64,000 bases of DNA from Thalassobaculum litoreum DSM 18839 (lineage in GTDB: Bacteria > Pseudomonadota > Alphaproteobacteria > Thalassobaculales > Thalassobaculaceae): positions 248,001 through 312,000 of the forward strand of contig NZ_FNBW01000003.1 in NCBI RefSeq assembly GCF_900102465.1, given 5' to 3'. The notes below the pieces were generated by a model. It was not told the origin of the DNA. It saw only the letters and a list, made by a program, of their open reading frames with translations, and searched no databases. Shown here in pieces: positions 9,711 through 18,012 of the stretch. Both the position numbers and the translations under genes were made by a program. Within the stretch, counting starts at the first letter, position 1; each line of letters begins with the position of its first letter.

Positions 9711-11338
9711 CCGCCGCCTCCCACGACCGGTTCTGGGACGGTTGCATCGGTGAGACGGCCGTCGAGACTCGTTACAGCGGTCGACAGGTGCGCTGCTATG
9801 TCGAGCGCCCGGCGGATCTGGCGGCGATGTTCCGCGATCTCGTGACGCAACACCCGGAGCGCGACGCGGTGGTCGCGGGAGACACCCGCCTGTCCTTCGC
9901 CGAACTGGACGCGCAGGTTGGGCGGATCGCCGGCGGCCTCGCTGCCCTTGGCGTCGGCTCCGGCGACCGGGTGGCGCTGCTGCTCGACAACGGCTGGGCG
10001 TTCGTTACCTCCCTGCTGGCCTGCAACCGGATCGGGGCGATCTGCGTGCCCCTCGGCATCCGCCAGCGCCGGGCCGAGCTCGAGTTCCTGCTGAGCGACT
10101 GCGGCGCGGCCGTGCTGATCCACGAGGCCGCTCTGGCGGAGAACGTGCCGCCGGTCGAGGCGGTGCCCGACCTGCGGCACCGGTTTTCGGTCGGCGGTCT
10201 GTGCGACGGCGCGCAACCGTTCGAGAGCCTGCTTTCCGCCGACCCCCTGGACGCGCCAGCCTCGATCGATCCCGAGGCGGTGGCTGTCATCCTCTACACC
10301 TCCGGCACCACCGGCCGGCCGAAGGGGGCGATGCTGACCCATTTCGGCATCATCCAGTCGGCGCTGGCCTTCTCGCGCTGCCTGTCCTTCTCCGCCGACG
10401 AACGGGCCCTGGCGGCGATCCCGCTCAGCCATGTCAGCGGCCTGGTCGGCATCTTCTATTCGACCCTGATCGCCGGCGGCGCCCTGGTCGCTCTGCGCGC
10501 CGGCTACAGGGTGCCGGATCTGCTGGCCTTGGCCGCGCGGGAGCGGATCACCTACACGATCCTGGTCCCAGCCCTCTACACCCTGGCGGTTCTGCAGCCG
10601 GACCTCGCCGGCCACGACCTCTCCGCCTGGCGCATCGGCTGTTTCGGCGGCGCGCCGATGCCGGAGGCGACCATCGCCAAGCTGGCGCATCTGCTGCCGG
10701 ATCTGGTGCTGGTCAATGCCTATGGGGCGACGGAGACCACCTCGCCGACGACGATCATGCCGCCGGGGCTGAACCCGTCCCATCCGGACAGCGTCGGCCA
10801 GGTCGTGCCCTGCGGCCGGGTGGAGATCCGGGGCGAGGACGGCTCGGTTCTGGCGCCCGGAGAGACCGGGGAGCTGTGGATCTCCGGCCCGATGGTGGTG
10901 CCGGGCTACTGGAACCGGCCCGACGCCAACCGGGAGGCCTTCGTCGACGGCGCCTGGCGGTCCGGCGATATCGGCACGGTCGATGCCGACGGTTTCGTGA
11001 AGGTCTTCGACCGGCTGAAGGACATGATCAACCGCGCCGGGTTCAAGGTGTTCAGCGCCGAGGTCGAGAACGTGCTGAACCACCACCCGGAGATCGTCGA
11101 GGCGGCGGTGGTCGGCCGTCCGGATCCGGTGCTGGGCGAACGGGTGCACGCCTTCCTGCGTCCGGTGGAGGGATCGGCGCTGGACGAAGAGACGGTGCGG
11201 GCGTTCTGCGCCGAGCGCCTGTCCGACTATAAGGTCCCGGAGACCGTCACCTTCACCGCCGACCCGCTGCCCCGCAACGCCAACGGCAAGCTGCAGAAGC
11301 CCACCCTGCGCCAACAAATCACGGAGCCCGCCCGATGA
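9683..11338 (+). CDS. AMP-forming acyl-CoA synthetase/ligase
   Basis: An ANL-superfamily enzyme of about 551 residues that activates a carboxylic acid with ATP and CoA. Core motifs are clear: A3 [17 protein letters not shown]5 [14 protein letters not shown]7 RSGDIG, A8 [14 protein letters not shown] and the catalytic A10 lysine in NANGKLQK. The frame is open far upstream, so the start is uncertain: GTG at 9683 has a strong GGGGGAGGGA just before it, while GTG at 9707 would overlap the previous stop as GTGA but lacks a clear ribosome site. I chose 9683. The end overlaps the next start by ATGA. Together with the acyl-CoA dehydrogenase it forms an activation-plus-dehydrogenation module for an unknown acid. 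Confidence 0.9.
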
Positions 11339-12201
11339 CCGACTCTCCCGCCGCCCGCCTGCGCGGCCTGCTCGCCTCCGGTGAGATCGTCATGGCGCCG
11401 GGCGCGCCGGACAGCATCTCGGCGCGTGTGATCGAGCAGGCCGGGTTTCCCGCACTCTACATGACCGGCCTCGGCGCCACGGCGAGCCGGCTGGGCACCC
11501 CGGATATCGGCTTGCTGACCCAGACCGAGATGACGGAACATGCCCGCAACATGGCGCGGGCCGTCTCGATCCCGATCATCGCCGACGCCGATACCGGCTA
11601 TGGCGGGCCCTCCAACATCCACCGCACGGTGCGCGAGCATGTGCAGGCCGGCGTGGCGGCGATCCATCTGGAGGACCAGATGGCACCGAAGCGCTGCGGC
11701 CAGCTCGCCGGAATCCGCCTGATCGACGCCGAGGAGAACGCCCGGCGGCTGGCCTGCGCGGTCGAGGCCCGGGGGGCCGACGACCTGCTGATCATCGGCC
11801 GCACCGACGCCATCGGCACGCTCGGCCCGGACGAAGCCGTCCGGCGCGCCCGCCTCTACCAGCAGGCAGGTGTCGATCTGGTTTTCGTCGACGGCATCAA
11901 GACCGTCGCCGAGGTGGAGGCGGTGGCCCGGGGCGTGGAGGGGCCGAAGGTCGTCTCCATCGTCGACGGCAACGAGACGGTGAAGCTGACCGCGGGCGAC
12001 CTGCAGGCGATGGGCTTCTCCGTCGTGCTCTACGCGGTCACCGCCCTGTTCGCCGCGACGCGGGCGGTGGCCGACGCCATGGCCGCGCTCAAGCGCGACG
12101 GCACACCGGCTCAGGCGGGACCGCAGCACACCTACGCGGAGTACTGCGCGCTGGTGGATCTGCCGCTCCACCAGGGACTGGACGACCGGTTCGGCGCCTA
12201 G
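11335..12201 (+). CDS. Isocitrate lyase/PEP mutase-family C-C lyase
   Basis: A 288-residue alpha/beta-barrel enzyme of the isocitrate lyase/PEP mutase superfamily. The metal-binding motif DADTGYGG is present near residue 83 and the loop HLEDQMAPKRCGQL carries the K-R-C-G of lyases (catalytic cysteine), not the EDKxxxxxNS of PEP mutase; a C-C lyase such as a methylisocitrate- or dimethylmalate-lyase-like enzyme is therefore more likely than a phosphonate-forming mutase. The usual His after KRCG is a Gln here, which is unusual. The gene is translationally coupled to the acyl-CoA ligase and followed by a split ThDP decarboxylase, suggesting that it releases a 2-oxoacid or glyoxylate that those enzymes process. 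Substrate unknown. Confidence 0.88.
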   Translation: MTDSPAARLRGLLASGEIVMAPGAPDSISARVIEQAGFPALYMTGLGATASRLGTPDIGLLTQTEMTEHARNMARAVSIPIIADADTGYGGPSNIHRTVREHVQAGVAAIHLEDQMAPKRCGQLAGIRLIDAEENARRLACAVEARGADDLLIIGRTDAIGTLGPDEAVRRARLYQQAGVDLVFVDGIKTVAEVEAVARGVEGPKVVSIVDGNETVKLTAGDLQAMGFSVVLYAVTALFAATRAVADAMAALKRDGTPAQAGPQHTYAEYCALVDLPLHQGLDDRFGA

Positions 12202-12226
12202 CCAGGGGCGTCGGGCGCGGCGAAAT

Positions 12227-12258
12227 ATTGCATACAATCCTGAATTTCACCGTGCTAG
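12227..12258 (+). promoter_or_regulatory. Putative promoter and GntR-like box before the ThDP decarboxylase genes
   Basis: In the 99-base gap, ATTGCATACAAT (12227-12238) is a near-palindrome resembling FCD-type GntR operators (ATTGTATACAAT). It overlaps a TTGCAT -35-like hexamer, with a weak TGCTAG -10-like hexamer 18 bases downstream. A separate, regulated promoter for the decarboxylase-SDR genes is plausible but unproven. Confidence 0.35.
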
Positions 12259-12300
12259 CGTGCCCCTTCAGAAGAACGATCACACGGGAAACGCACGGAA

Positions 12301-12816
12301 ATGTCGGACCAATCGGTTTGGGGCGCTGAGCTCTACGACACGCTGGTGGACGGCGGCGTGTCGATTTTCGCCTATGTCCCCGATGGCGGGCACAAGGTGA
12401 TGATCCAGAAATCGCTGGAGGACGACCGCGTCCATTCCATCCCGCTCACCACCGAGGAAGAGGGGGTGGCGCTGACCGCGGGTGCGGATCTCGGCGGCAA
12501 GAAGGCGGTGCTGCTGATGCAGTCCAGCGGCACCGGCAACTGCATCAACATGCTGTCGCTCCAGGCCAACGGCCGCTTCCCGTTCCTGGCCATCATCACC
12601 ATGCGCGGCACCTTCGGCGAGCAGAACCCCTGGCAGGTTCCCATGGGCAAGGCCGTGCGCCCCTGCCTGGAGGCGATCGGCGTCCATGTGCTCGAGGTCG
12701 AGCGGCCGGAGGAGCTGAAGGAGACGACCAACGCGGCGATGAACCTCGCCTTCCGGTCCAACTGCGCGGTGGCGCTTCTGCTGACCCAGAAGTTCATCGG
12801 CGCCAAGGCGTTCTGA
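12301..12816 (+). CDS. ThDP-dependent decarboxylase, alpha (PYR) subunit, sulfo-/phosphonopyruvate decarboxylase-like
   Basis: A 171-residue protein equal to the pyrimidine-binding half of a ThDP enzyme. The catalytic glutamate lies in LTTEEEGVALTAGADLGGK and is followed by LLMQSSGTGNCINML, the pattern of sulfopyruvate decarboxylase ComD and phosphonopyruvate decarboxylase. It needs a separate ThDP-binding subunit, which is supplied by the next gene 14 bases downstream. Known relatives decarboxylate three-carbon 2-oxoacids with an anionic group at C3 to the aldehyde. No sulfoacetaldehyde or phosphonate genes are nearby, so the annotated family name should not be read as the substrate. Confidence 0.87.
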   Translation: MSDQSVWGAELYDTLVDGGVSIFAYVPDGGHKVMIQKSLEDDRVHSIPLTTEEEGVALTAGADLGGKKAVLLMQSSGTGNCINMLSLQANGRFPFLAIITMRGTFGEQNPWQVPMGKAVRPCLEAIGVHVLEVERPEELKETTNAAMNLAFRSNCAVALLLTQKFIGAKAF

Positions 12817-12830
12817 GGGAAGGACCGGAG

Positions 12831-13442
12831 ATGAGCGAAGAGATCAAGATCACCGGCTCCAACCAGCGCATGGACCGCGCCCAGGCGGTGCCGGCCATCG
12901 TCGGGAACCACCGCGATTTCCTGGTCGTCACCGGCCTCGCCGGCACGGCCCAGGACATGTACGCGATCGAGCCCGATGCCGATAACTGCTTCCTGCTCGG
13001 CGGGGCGATGGGCGCGTCGGTCTCCATGGGACTCGGCCTGGCGCTGGCGCAGCCGGACAGGCAGGTGCTGGTCATGTGCGGCGACGGCGAGCTGCTGATG
13101 AATGTCGGCGCGCTGGCCACCGTCATGGCCTCCGGCCTGACCAACCTGTCGATCCTCTGCGTCGACAACGAGCGCTATGGCGAGACCGGCAACCAGATCA
13201 CCCATACCTCCATGGGTACCGACCTGGCGGTGACCGCCAAGGGGCTCGGCATCAGGAACGTGATGACCGTCACCGCCCCCGACGAGATCGAGGCGGGCCG
13301 CAAGGAACTGCGGCGGACCGACGGACCGACCTTCGTCTACCTGAAGATCAGCGACGCTAAGCCGCCGAAAATGAGTTCTCGGAACTTCGACGCCGCCGAC
13401 CGCCGCATTGCCTTCCGCCGTGCACAACTGGGACACCTATGA
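12831..13442 (+). CDS. ThDP-dependent decarboxylase, beta (PP) subunit, sulfo-/phosphonopyruvate decarboxylase-like
   Basis: A 203-residue protein equal to the diphosphate-binding half of a ThDP enzyme. It holds the GDG...N cofactor motif, starting at CGDGELLMNVGALATVM and ending in CVDNERYGETGNQ, which binds Mg-ThDP. A good ribosome site (AGGGAAGG) precedes the ATG. With the alpha subunit just upstream it should form the active decarboxylase. Its stop overlaps the ATG of a short-chain dehydrogenase (ATGA), which suggests that the aldehyde produced is reduced, or a related hydroxy compound oxidised, by that partner. The split two-gene form, typical of archaeal ComDE, is less common in bacteria. 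Confidence 0.88.
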   Translation: MSEEIKITGSNQRMDRAQAVPAIVGNHRDFLVVTGLAGTAQDMYAIEPDADNCFLLGGAMGASVSMGLGLALAQPDRQVLVMCGDGELLMNVGALATVMASGLTNLSILCVDNERYGETGNQITHTSMGTDLAVTAKGLGIRNVMTVTAPDEIEAGRKELRRTDGPTFVYLKISDAKPPKMSSRNFDAADRRIAFRRAQLGHL

Positions 13443-14185
13443 CCGAGACGAGAACCGTAGCCGTTACCGGAGCCTCTCGCGGCCTGGGAGCGGAGATCGC
13501 GTTGGAACTCGCCCGCCGCGGCCTGACCGTCGGCTGCCTGTCGCGCAAGGGTATCGGCCCGGAGGAGGAGCCGGTCCCGGACGAGCTCGCCGGGCGGATG
13601 ATCAACCTGGCCTGCGACGTGAACGACCCGGAATCCGGGGCCGCAGCCCTGGCGGCCCTGGTGGAGACGACCGGCGGGCTGCACGCCCTGGTCAACAATG
13701 CCGGCATCCACAAGGAAGGCCGCAGCGAGAGCTTCTCCCCGGCCGAGTTCGCCGAGGTGCTGAACACCAACGCGGTCGGCCTGTTCGCCATGTGCCAGTC
13801 GGCCTACCCACACATGATCGCCAGCGGCGGCGGGGTGATCGTCAATATCGGCTCGCACTACGACAAGATCGGGGTGAAGTACACGGCGGCCTATTGCGCC
13901 TCGAAGGCGGCGGTGGGCGCGATCACCCGGTGCCTGGGCGTGGAATGGGCGCGCAAGGGCATCCGCGTGGTCGACGTGGCGCCGGGCTTCACGCTGACCA
14001 ACCTGAACCGCTCCCACATGGACAACGAGCGGTTCCGGTCCTTCATCGAGAAGGCGATCCCGCGCGGCACGCCGGGCGAGGCCTGGGAGGTGGCGCGCTT
14101 CGTCGGCTCCATCGTCGCCGACGACATCCCGTTCCTGAACGGCGAGACCTTCTACATCGACGGCGGCCAGGCGGTGGCGAACTGA
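13439..14185 (+). CDS. Short-chain dehydrogenase/reductase (SDR)
   Basis: A 248-residue classical SDR. The cofactor motif TGASRGLGAE is near residue 10, the structural NNAG motif is in LVNNAGIHKEG, the catalytic serine is in VNIGSHYDKIG and the YxxxK pair is in YCASKAAVG. The proline-glycine motif after the active site is APGFTLT and the C-terminus FYIDGGQAV is standard. It oxidises or reduces an alcohol/carbonyl with NAD(P)(H). Coupling by ATGA to the decarboxylase beta subunit and its position as last gene suggest that it handles the aldehyde or hydroxy-acid of the same pathway. Confidence 0.92.
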   Translation: MTETRTVAVTGASRGLGAEIALELARRGLTVGCLSRKGIGPEEEPVPDELAGRMINLACDVNDPESGAAALAALVETTGGLHALVNNAGIHKEGRSESFSPAEFAEVLNTNAVGLFAMCQSAYPHMIASGGGVIVNIGSHYDKIGVKYTAAYCASKAAVGAITRCLGVEWARKGIRVVDVAPGFTLTNLNRSHMDNERFRSFIEKAIPRGTPGEAWEVARFVGSIVADDIPFLNGETFYIDGGQAVAN

Positions 14186-14229
14186 CGGGCGCGGAGCGGC
14201 CGCCGTTCTGACCCGCTCGGCTCCCTCCT

Positions 14230-14342
14230 CGTCATCCCGGACGACCCCGGACCCGATCCGGAGGCGGGCCGGGACCTGCCACTGCAGTCGCTCTGGGTCC
14301 CGGCCGAGCCCCGGGTCATGCCCGGGCCTCGCCGGGATGACG
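14230..14342. repeat. Dispersed palindromic repeat, family B (full-length copy)
   Basis: A 113-base element bounded by perfect 11-base inverted ends, CGTCATCCCGG and CCGGGATGACG, with internal inverted GC-rich segments (GACCCCGG..., GGGTCCCGGCC..., CCCGGGTCATGCCCGGG). It fills the gap between the SDR and coaBC genes. Shorter hairpins with the same arms occur at 16107-16135 and 55059-55088. Such GTCATCCCGG repeats are common in alphaproteobacterial intergenic DNA. Confidence 0.75.
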
Positions 14343-14414
14343 CAGAGGAAATGAGGGTGGGCGTCTCCCCGAACCCTCTCGCCCGCCGCCGCACTTCGCG
14401 CTACCTTCCGGCCC

Positions 14415-15635
14415 ATGATGACGCTGAGCAACAGACGCATTCTCCTGATCGTCGGGGGCGGGATCGCCGCCTACAAGGCGCTCGACCTGACCCGCCGCCT
14501 GCGCGAGCGCGGGGCGGCCGTGCGCGCGGTGCTGACCAAGGCAGGGGAGCAGTTCGTCACCCCGCTGTCGCTGTCGGCCCTGACCGAGGACAAGGTCTAT
14601 ACCGATCTGTTCGACCTGACCGACGAGGCGGAGATGGGGCATATCCAGCTCTCCCGCTCGGCCGATCTGATCGTCGTCGCCCCGGCCACCGCCGACCTGA
14701 TGGCGAAGATGGCCAACGGGCTGTGCGGCGACCTCGCCTCCACGCTGCTGCTGGCGACCGATACCGACGTGCTGATCGCGCCGGCGATGAACGTGCGCAT
14801 GTGGGAACACCCGGCCACCAGGGCGAACCTGGCGACCCTGGCGTCGCGCGGTGTGCGGGTGGCCGGGCCGAACGAAGGGTCCATGGCCTGCGGCGAATAC
14901 GGCTACGGCCGCATGGCCGAGCCGCTGGAGATCGTCGCGGCGGCGGAAGCCTATTTCGCGCAAGCGGCCGGCCCGCTCGCCGGCAAGAAGGCGATCGTCA
15001 CCAGCGGGCCGACCCATGAGCCGATCGACCCGGTGCGCTATATCGCCAACCGCTCGTCCGGCAAGCAGGGCCATGCCATCGCCCGCGCCCTGGCCGCGCT
15101 GGGGGCGGAGGTCACCCTGGTCAGCGGCCCGACGCGCGAGCCCGACCCGGCCGGGGTGAAGACCGTGCCGATCGAGAGTGCGCGCGACATGCTGGCCGCC
15201 TGCGAGGCGGCCCTGCCGGCCGATATCGTGGTCTGCGCCGCCGCCGTCGCCGACTGGCGGGTGGCCAGTGCCGCTGACCAGAAGATGAAGAAGGAGGCGG
15301 GTGCCCTCCCGCCCCTGCAGCTCACCGAGAACCCGGACATCCTGAAGACCCTGTCGCAGAAGACGGACGGCCGCCCGGCCCTGGTGATCGGTTTCGCGGC
15401 GGAGACCGAGAAGGTCGTGGAGCACGCCACCGCCAAACGGGCGCGCAAGGGCTGCGACTGGATCCTCGCCAACGACGTTTCCCCCGCCACCGGCACCTTC
15501 GGCGGCGACAGCAACACCATCCATCTGGTTACTGAAAGCGGCACCGAGGATTGGCCCGCCATGACCAAGACCGAGGTCGGCAAACGCCTTGCCGCCCGTA
15601 TCGCAGAGCACTTCCAGACTGGACATTCCGTATGA
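14415..15635 (+). CDS. coaBC: Bifunctional phosphopantothenoylcysteine decarboxylase/phosphopantothenate-cysteine ligase
   Basis: A 406-residue bifunctional enzyme of coenzyme A synthesis. The N-terminal flavodoxin-like CoaC domain begins [18 protein letters not shown], with the active-site histidine in [12 protein letters not shown], the PAMNVRMW motif, and the catalytic cysteine in [12 protein letters not shown]. The CoaB domain starts at about residue 195 with [20 protein letters not shown] and includes AAVADWR and an NDVS motif near the end. It joins cysteine to 4'-phosphopantothenate and then decarboxylates the product. Two adjacent ATG codons (14415, 14418) are possible starts. Its stop overlaps the dut ATG as ATGA, the common coaBC-dut arrangement. 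Confidence 0.96.
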   Translation: MMTLSNRRILLIVGGGIAAYKALDLTRRLRERGAAVRAVLTKAGEQFVTPLSLSALTEDKVYTDLFDLTDEAEMGHIQLSRSADLIVVAPATADLMAKMANGLCGDLASTLLLATDTDVLIAPAMNVRMWEHPATRANLATLASRGVRVAGPNEGSMACGEYGYGRMAEPLEIVAAAEAYFAQAAGPLAGKKAIVTSGPTHEPIDPVRYIANRSSGKQGHAIARALAALGAEVTLVSGPTREPDPAGVKTVPIESARDMLAACEAALPADIVVCAAAVADWRVASAADQKMKKEAGALPPLQLTENPDILKTLSQKTDGRPALVIGFAAETEKVVEHATAKRARKGCDWILANDVSPATGTFGGDSNTIHLVTESGTEDWPAMTKTEVGKRLAARIAEHFQTGHSV

Positions 15636-16081
15636 GCATTCCCGTCCGCATCACCCGGCTGGACCATGGCGTCGACCTGCCGCTCCCGGCCTATGAGACC
15701 GAGGGCTCGGCGGGGATGGACCTGCGCGCCGCGCTCGACGCGCCGGTGACTCTGGCGCCGATGGAACGCACGGCGGTGCCGACCGGCCTGTCCATCGCCC
15801 TGCCCCAAGGCTACGAGGCGCAGGTGCGGGCGCGCTCGGGGCTGGCCTTCCGCTCCGGCATCGCCTGCGTCAATGCGCCGGGGACGGTCGACAGCGATTA
15901 TCGCGGCGAAATCAAGGTGCTGCTCGTCAATCTCGGCCAGGAGCCGGTGACCTTCGCGCGCGGCGACCGCATCGCCCAGCTCGTGGTGGCGCCGGTCAGC
16001 CGGGTCGCCTGGGAAGAGGCGGAGACCCTCGACGAGACGGCTCGCGGCAGCGGCGGGTTCGGCTCCACCGGGCGGGGATAG
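15632..16081 (+). CDS. dut: Deoxyuridine 5'-triphosphate nucleotidohydrolase (dUTPase)
   Basis: A 149-residue trimeric dUTPase that converts dUTP to dUMP and pyrophosphate, keeping uracil out of DNA. All five motifs are visible: [22 protein letters not shown], the uracil-binding hairpin INAPGT-like [15 protein letters not shown] with the catalytic Asp, [10 protein letters not shown], and the C-terminal [10 protein letters not shown] that closes over the substrate. I start at the ATG at 15632, which overlaps the coaBC stop as ATGA; 27 codons upstream are open but are antisense of nothing conserved. Length matches the bacterial family (about 150 aa). Confidence 0.97.
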   Translation: MSIPVRITRLDHGVDLPLPAYETEGSAGMDLRAALDAPVTLAPMERTAVPTGLSIALPQGYEAQVRARSGLAFRSGIACVNAPGTVDSDYRGEIKVLLVNLGQEPVTFARGDRIAQLVVAPVSRVAWEEAETLDETARGSGGFGSTGRG

Positions 16082-16106
16082 CCTGCTCGAACGCGACTAC
16101 CATACT

Positions 16107-16135
16107 CGTCATCCCGAAACGAGTTCGGGATGACG
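16107..16135. repeat. Family B hairpin (short copy)
   Basis: CGTCATCCCGAA and TTCGGGATGACG form a perfect 12-base stem with a 5-base loop, 25 bases after the dut stop. The arms are those of the family B repeat; between two converging genes it may also serve as a bidirectional terminator. Confidence 0.7.
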
Positions 16136-16154
16136 GCATTTTGTGTTTATGCAC

Positions 16155-16952
16155 TCATCCCACCCATCGCGAGAACGCGAGGCAGATCGGCACCATGCGG
16201 GCGATGACGTGGCGGGTGAACTCTTCCACCGCCGCCACCGCCTCGGCCGGGGCCGGTCCCGCCTCGGCGCGCAGATGGGCGAGCCGGGCGCTCTCCGCCA
16301 TTGCCATGCTCCGCGTGGTTGCCGTCGCCGCCCGCAGGCGTCCGTCGGCCTCCAGCGGCGCGAACCCCGCATGCATCAGCGCCAGCAGCCCCGGCCAATA
16401 GGCCAGATGCCGGTACATGGTCGCCAGGATCGGCTCGTCCGGCCGGGACCCGAAGCGGTTCAGCGCCAGGACCAGCTCCCAGACATGCGGTGGCACGTCG
16501 CCCTCGGACAGCACCCGGGGGATCGGCGCGGACGCCTCTTCCGCCGCCGACCCGCCGCCGCCCGGCACCGGCCCCGCCGGCGGGACCACCAGCGCACCCA
16601 GGGCCAGCAGGTTCAGCCCGTTGCCCCGGTTGTAGCCGGCGGCGACCGCCCGAATGGTCGCCAGATCCTCCGCCGTCACCCCGACCGCCTGTAGCGCGCC
16701 GGGGGCCAGCGGCTCCGGCATCGCCACCGGCAGCCGGTCGAACAGCGCCTGGGCGGAGCGGGCCGCCTGGCCGCTCGCGTAGATCGGCTTGGCCGCCCCC
16801 CAGGCCCAGTCCAGCCCGCCATCGATCGTCGCCAGATGGCGCCAGATCAGGTTGACCACCGGAATGCCGAGGGTCGCCTTGATGTCGTCGAAGGTCTCCG
16901 CGACCGCGCCTGTCGCCTCATGCTCGGTGATCGCCGGAACCGGGTCACCCAT
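16155..16952 (-). CDS. DehI-like (halocarboxylic acid dehalogenase family) protein
   Basis: A 265-residue soluble, mostly helical protein. The segment ATLGIPVVNLIWRHLATIDG followed by WAWGAAKPIYASG near the N-terminus resembles the repeats of DehI-type 2-haloacid dehalogenases, and a second copy-like segment (PPHVWELVLALNRFG, MYRHLAYWPGLLALMHAGF) appears in the C-terminal half, consistent with the internal duplication of that family. The family hydrolyses D- and L-2-haloacids, but many members are untested. The start at 16952 has an excellent GGGAGGA seven bases before it. It is divergent from a 2-hydroxyacid-type dehydrogenase and an LhgO-like oxidase, which suits a role in 2-substituted acid metabolism. 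The assignment rests on remembered family patterns only. Confidence 0.7.
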   Translation of the reverse strand: MGDPVPAITEHEATGAVAETFDDIKATLGIPVVNLIWRHLATIDGGLDWAWGAAKPIYASGQAARSAQALFDRLPVAMPEPLAPGALQAVGVTAEDLATIRAVAAGYNRGNGLNLLALGALVVPPAGPVPGGGGSAAEEASAPIPRVLSEGDVPPHVWELVLALNRFGSRPDEPILATMYRHLAYWPGLLALMHAGFAPLEADGRLRAATATTRSMAMAESARLAHLRAEAGPAPAEAVAAVEEFTRHVIARMVPICLAFSRWVG

Positions 16953-17106
16953 CGAATCCTCCCAACCTCGTTGCTTGTCGCTTTTGCCGCGATTGCAGCG
17001 TGGCGGGTACGGCCCGGTCAATCCACGATCTGTGCATTGGGGGGCTTGGAGGGGAGCCCGACAATCGGCTATGCCGGAAGCAAGAACCACAAAGGGAGGA
17101 ACCGCG

Positions 17107-18012
17107 ATGACCGATCCTGTGAAGGTCGGCTTTGCCGGTGTGGGCCTGATGGGCCGGGGCATGGCCGGCAACATCCTGGCCAAGGGGTATCCGCTGACCG
17201 TGCTCGGTCACCGCAACCGGGCGCCGGTGGAGGAACTGACGGCGCTGGGGGCGGCCGAGGCGGCCACGCCGAAGGAGCTCGCCGCCGCGTCGGACATCGT
17301 CATCCTGTGCATGCCGAACAGCCGAGTGGTGGAGCGGGTCTGCCTCGGTGCCGACGGGATCATCGAGGGCGGGAAACCCGGCACCCTGGTGCTCGACACC
17401 TCCACCGCCGAGCCGGCCTCCACCAAGCGGGTGGCTGTGGCTCTGGCGGAGACGGGGATCGACTTCATCGACGCGCCGATGACCATGACGCCGAAGGAGG
17501 CGATGGAGGGGACGCTCAACGTGCTGGTCGGCGGCCCCGACGCGCTGGTCGAGAAGGCGCGGCCGGTGCTGGAGTGCTACGCCCGCAACATCTTCCACAT
17601 CGGCCCGCTGGGGGCGGCGCATTCCCTCAAGCTGATCAACAATTTCATGAGCATGTCCATGTCCGCCCTGGTGGCCGAGGCGGCAACCACGGCGCGGGCC
17701 GCCGGGGTCGATCTCGGCAAGCTGCGCGAGGTGGTTTCGGCCGGGGCGGTCAATTCCGGCATGTTCCAGAAGATCATGGCCTATGCGGTCGACGGCGATG
17801 CGTCGGGCCTGCAATTCGCCATGGCCAATGCCCGCAAGGATGTGGGCTACTACAACGACATCGCCGCCGAGGCGGGGCTCCCCGCCCCGTTCGGGTCGGC
17901 GGCGCTTCAACTCTACACACTGGCCTGCGCGACCGGTCACGGCGAGGAGCACGTACCCCTGCTGGTCGATGTGATGGCGGAACTCGGTGGACTGAACGGA
18001 GCGGGTAAATGA
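17107..18012 (+). CDS. NAD(P)-dependent beta-hydroxyacid dehydrogenase (3-hydroxyisobutyrate dehydrogenase/tartronate semialdehyde reductase family)
   Basis: A 301-residue enzyme of the beta-hydroxyacid dehydrogenase family. The N-terminal signature [20 protein letters not shown] includes the GxGxxG cofactor loop, [10 protein letters not shown] and [17 protein letters not shown] form the substrate loop (usual DAPVSGG is here DAPMTMT, a departure), and the catalytic lysine sits in [10 protein letters not shown]. Members oxidise 3-hydroxyisobutyrate, reduce tartronate semialdehyde or act on sulfolactaldehyde-like substrates. A GGGAGGA ribosome site precedes the ATG at 17107. The stop overlaps the next gene by ATGA, pairing it with an FAD oxidase. 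Confidence 0.9.
   Translation: MTDPVKVGFAGVGLMGRGMAGNILAKGYPLTVLGHRNRAPVEELTALGAAEAATPKELAAASDIVILCMPNSRVVERVCLGADGIIEGGKPGTLVLDTSTAEPASTKRVAVALAETGIDFIDAPMTMTPKEAMEGTLNVLVGGPDALVEKARPVLECYARNIFHIGPLGAAHSLKLINNFMSMSMSALVAEAATTARAAGVDLGKLREVVSAGAVNSGMFQKIMAYAVDGDASGLQFAMANARKDVGYYNDIAAEAGLPAPFGSAALQLYTLACATGHGEEHVPLLVDVMAELGGLNGAGK

Noticed and set aside
11335-12201. PEP mutase of a phosphonate pathway next to a phosphonopyruvate decarboxylase
   Set aside because: The loop reads EDQ...KRCG as in C-C lyases, not EDKxxxxxNS of PEP mutase, and no phosphonate biosynthetic genes are nearby.
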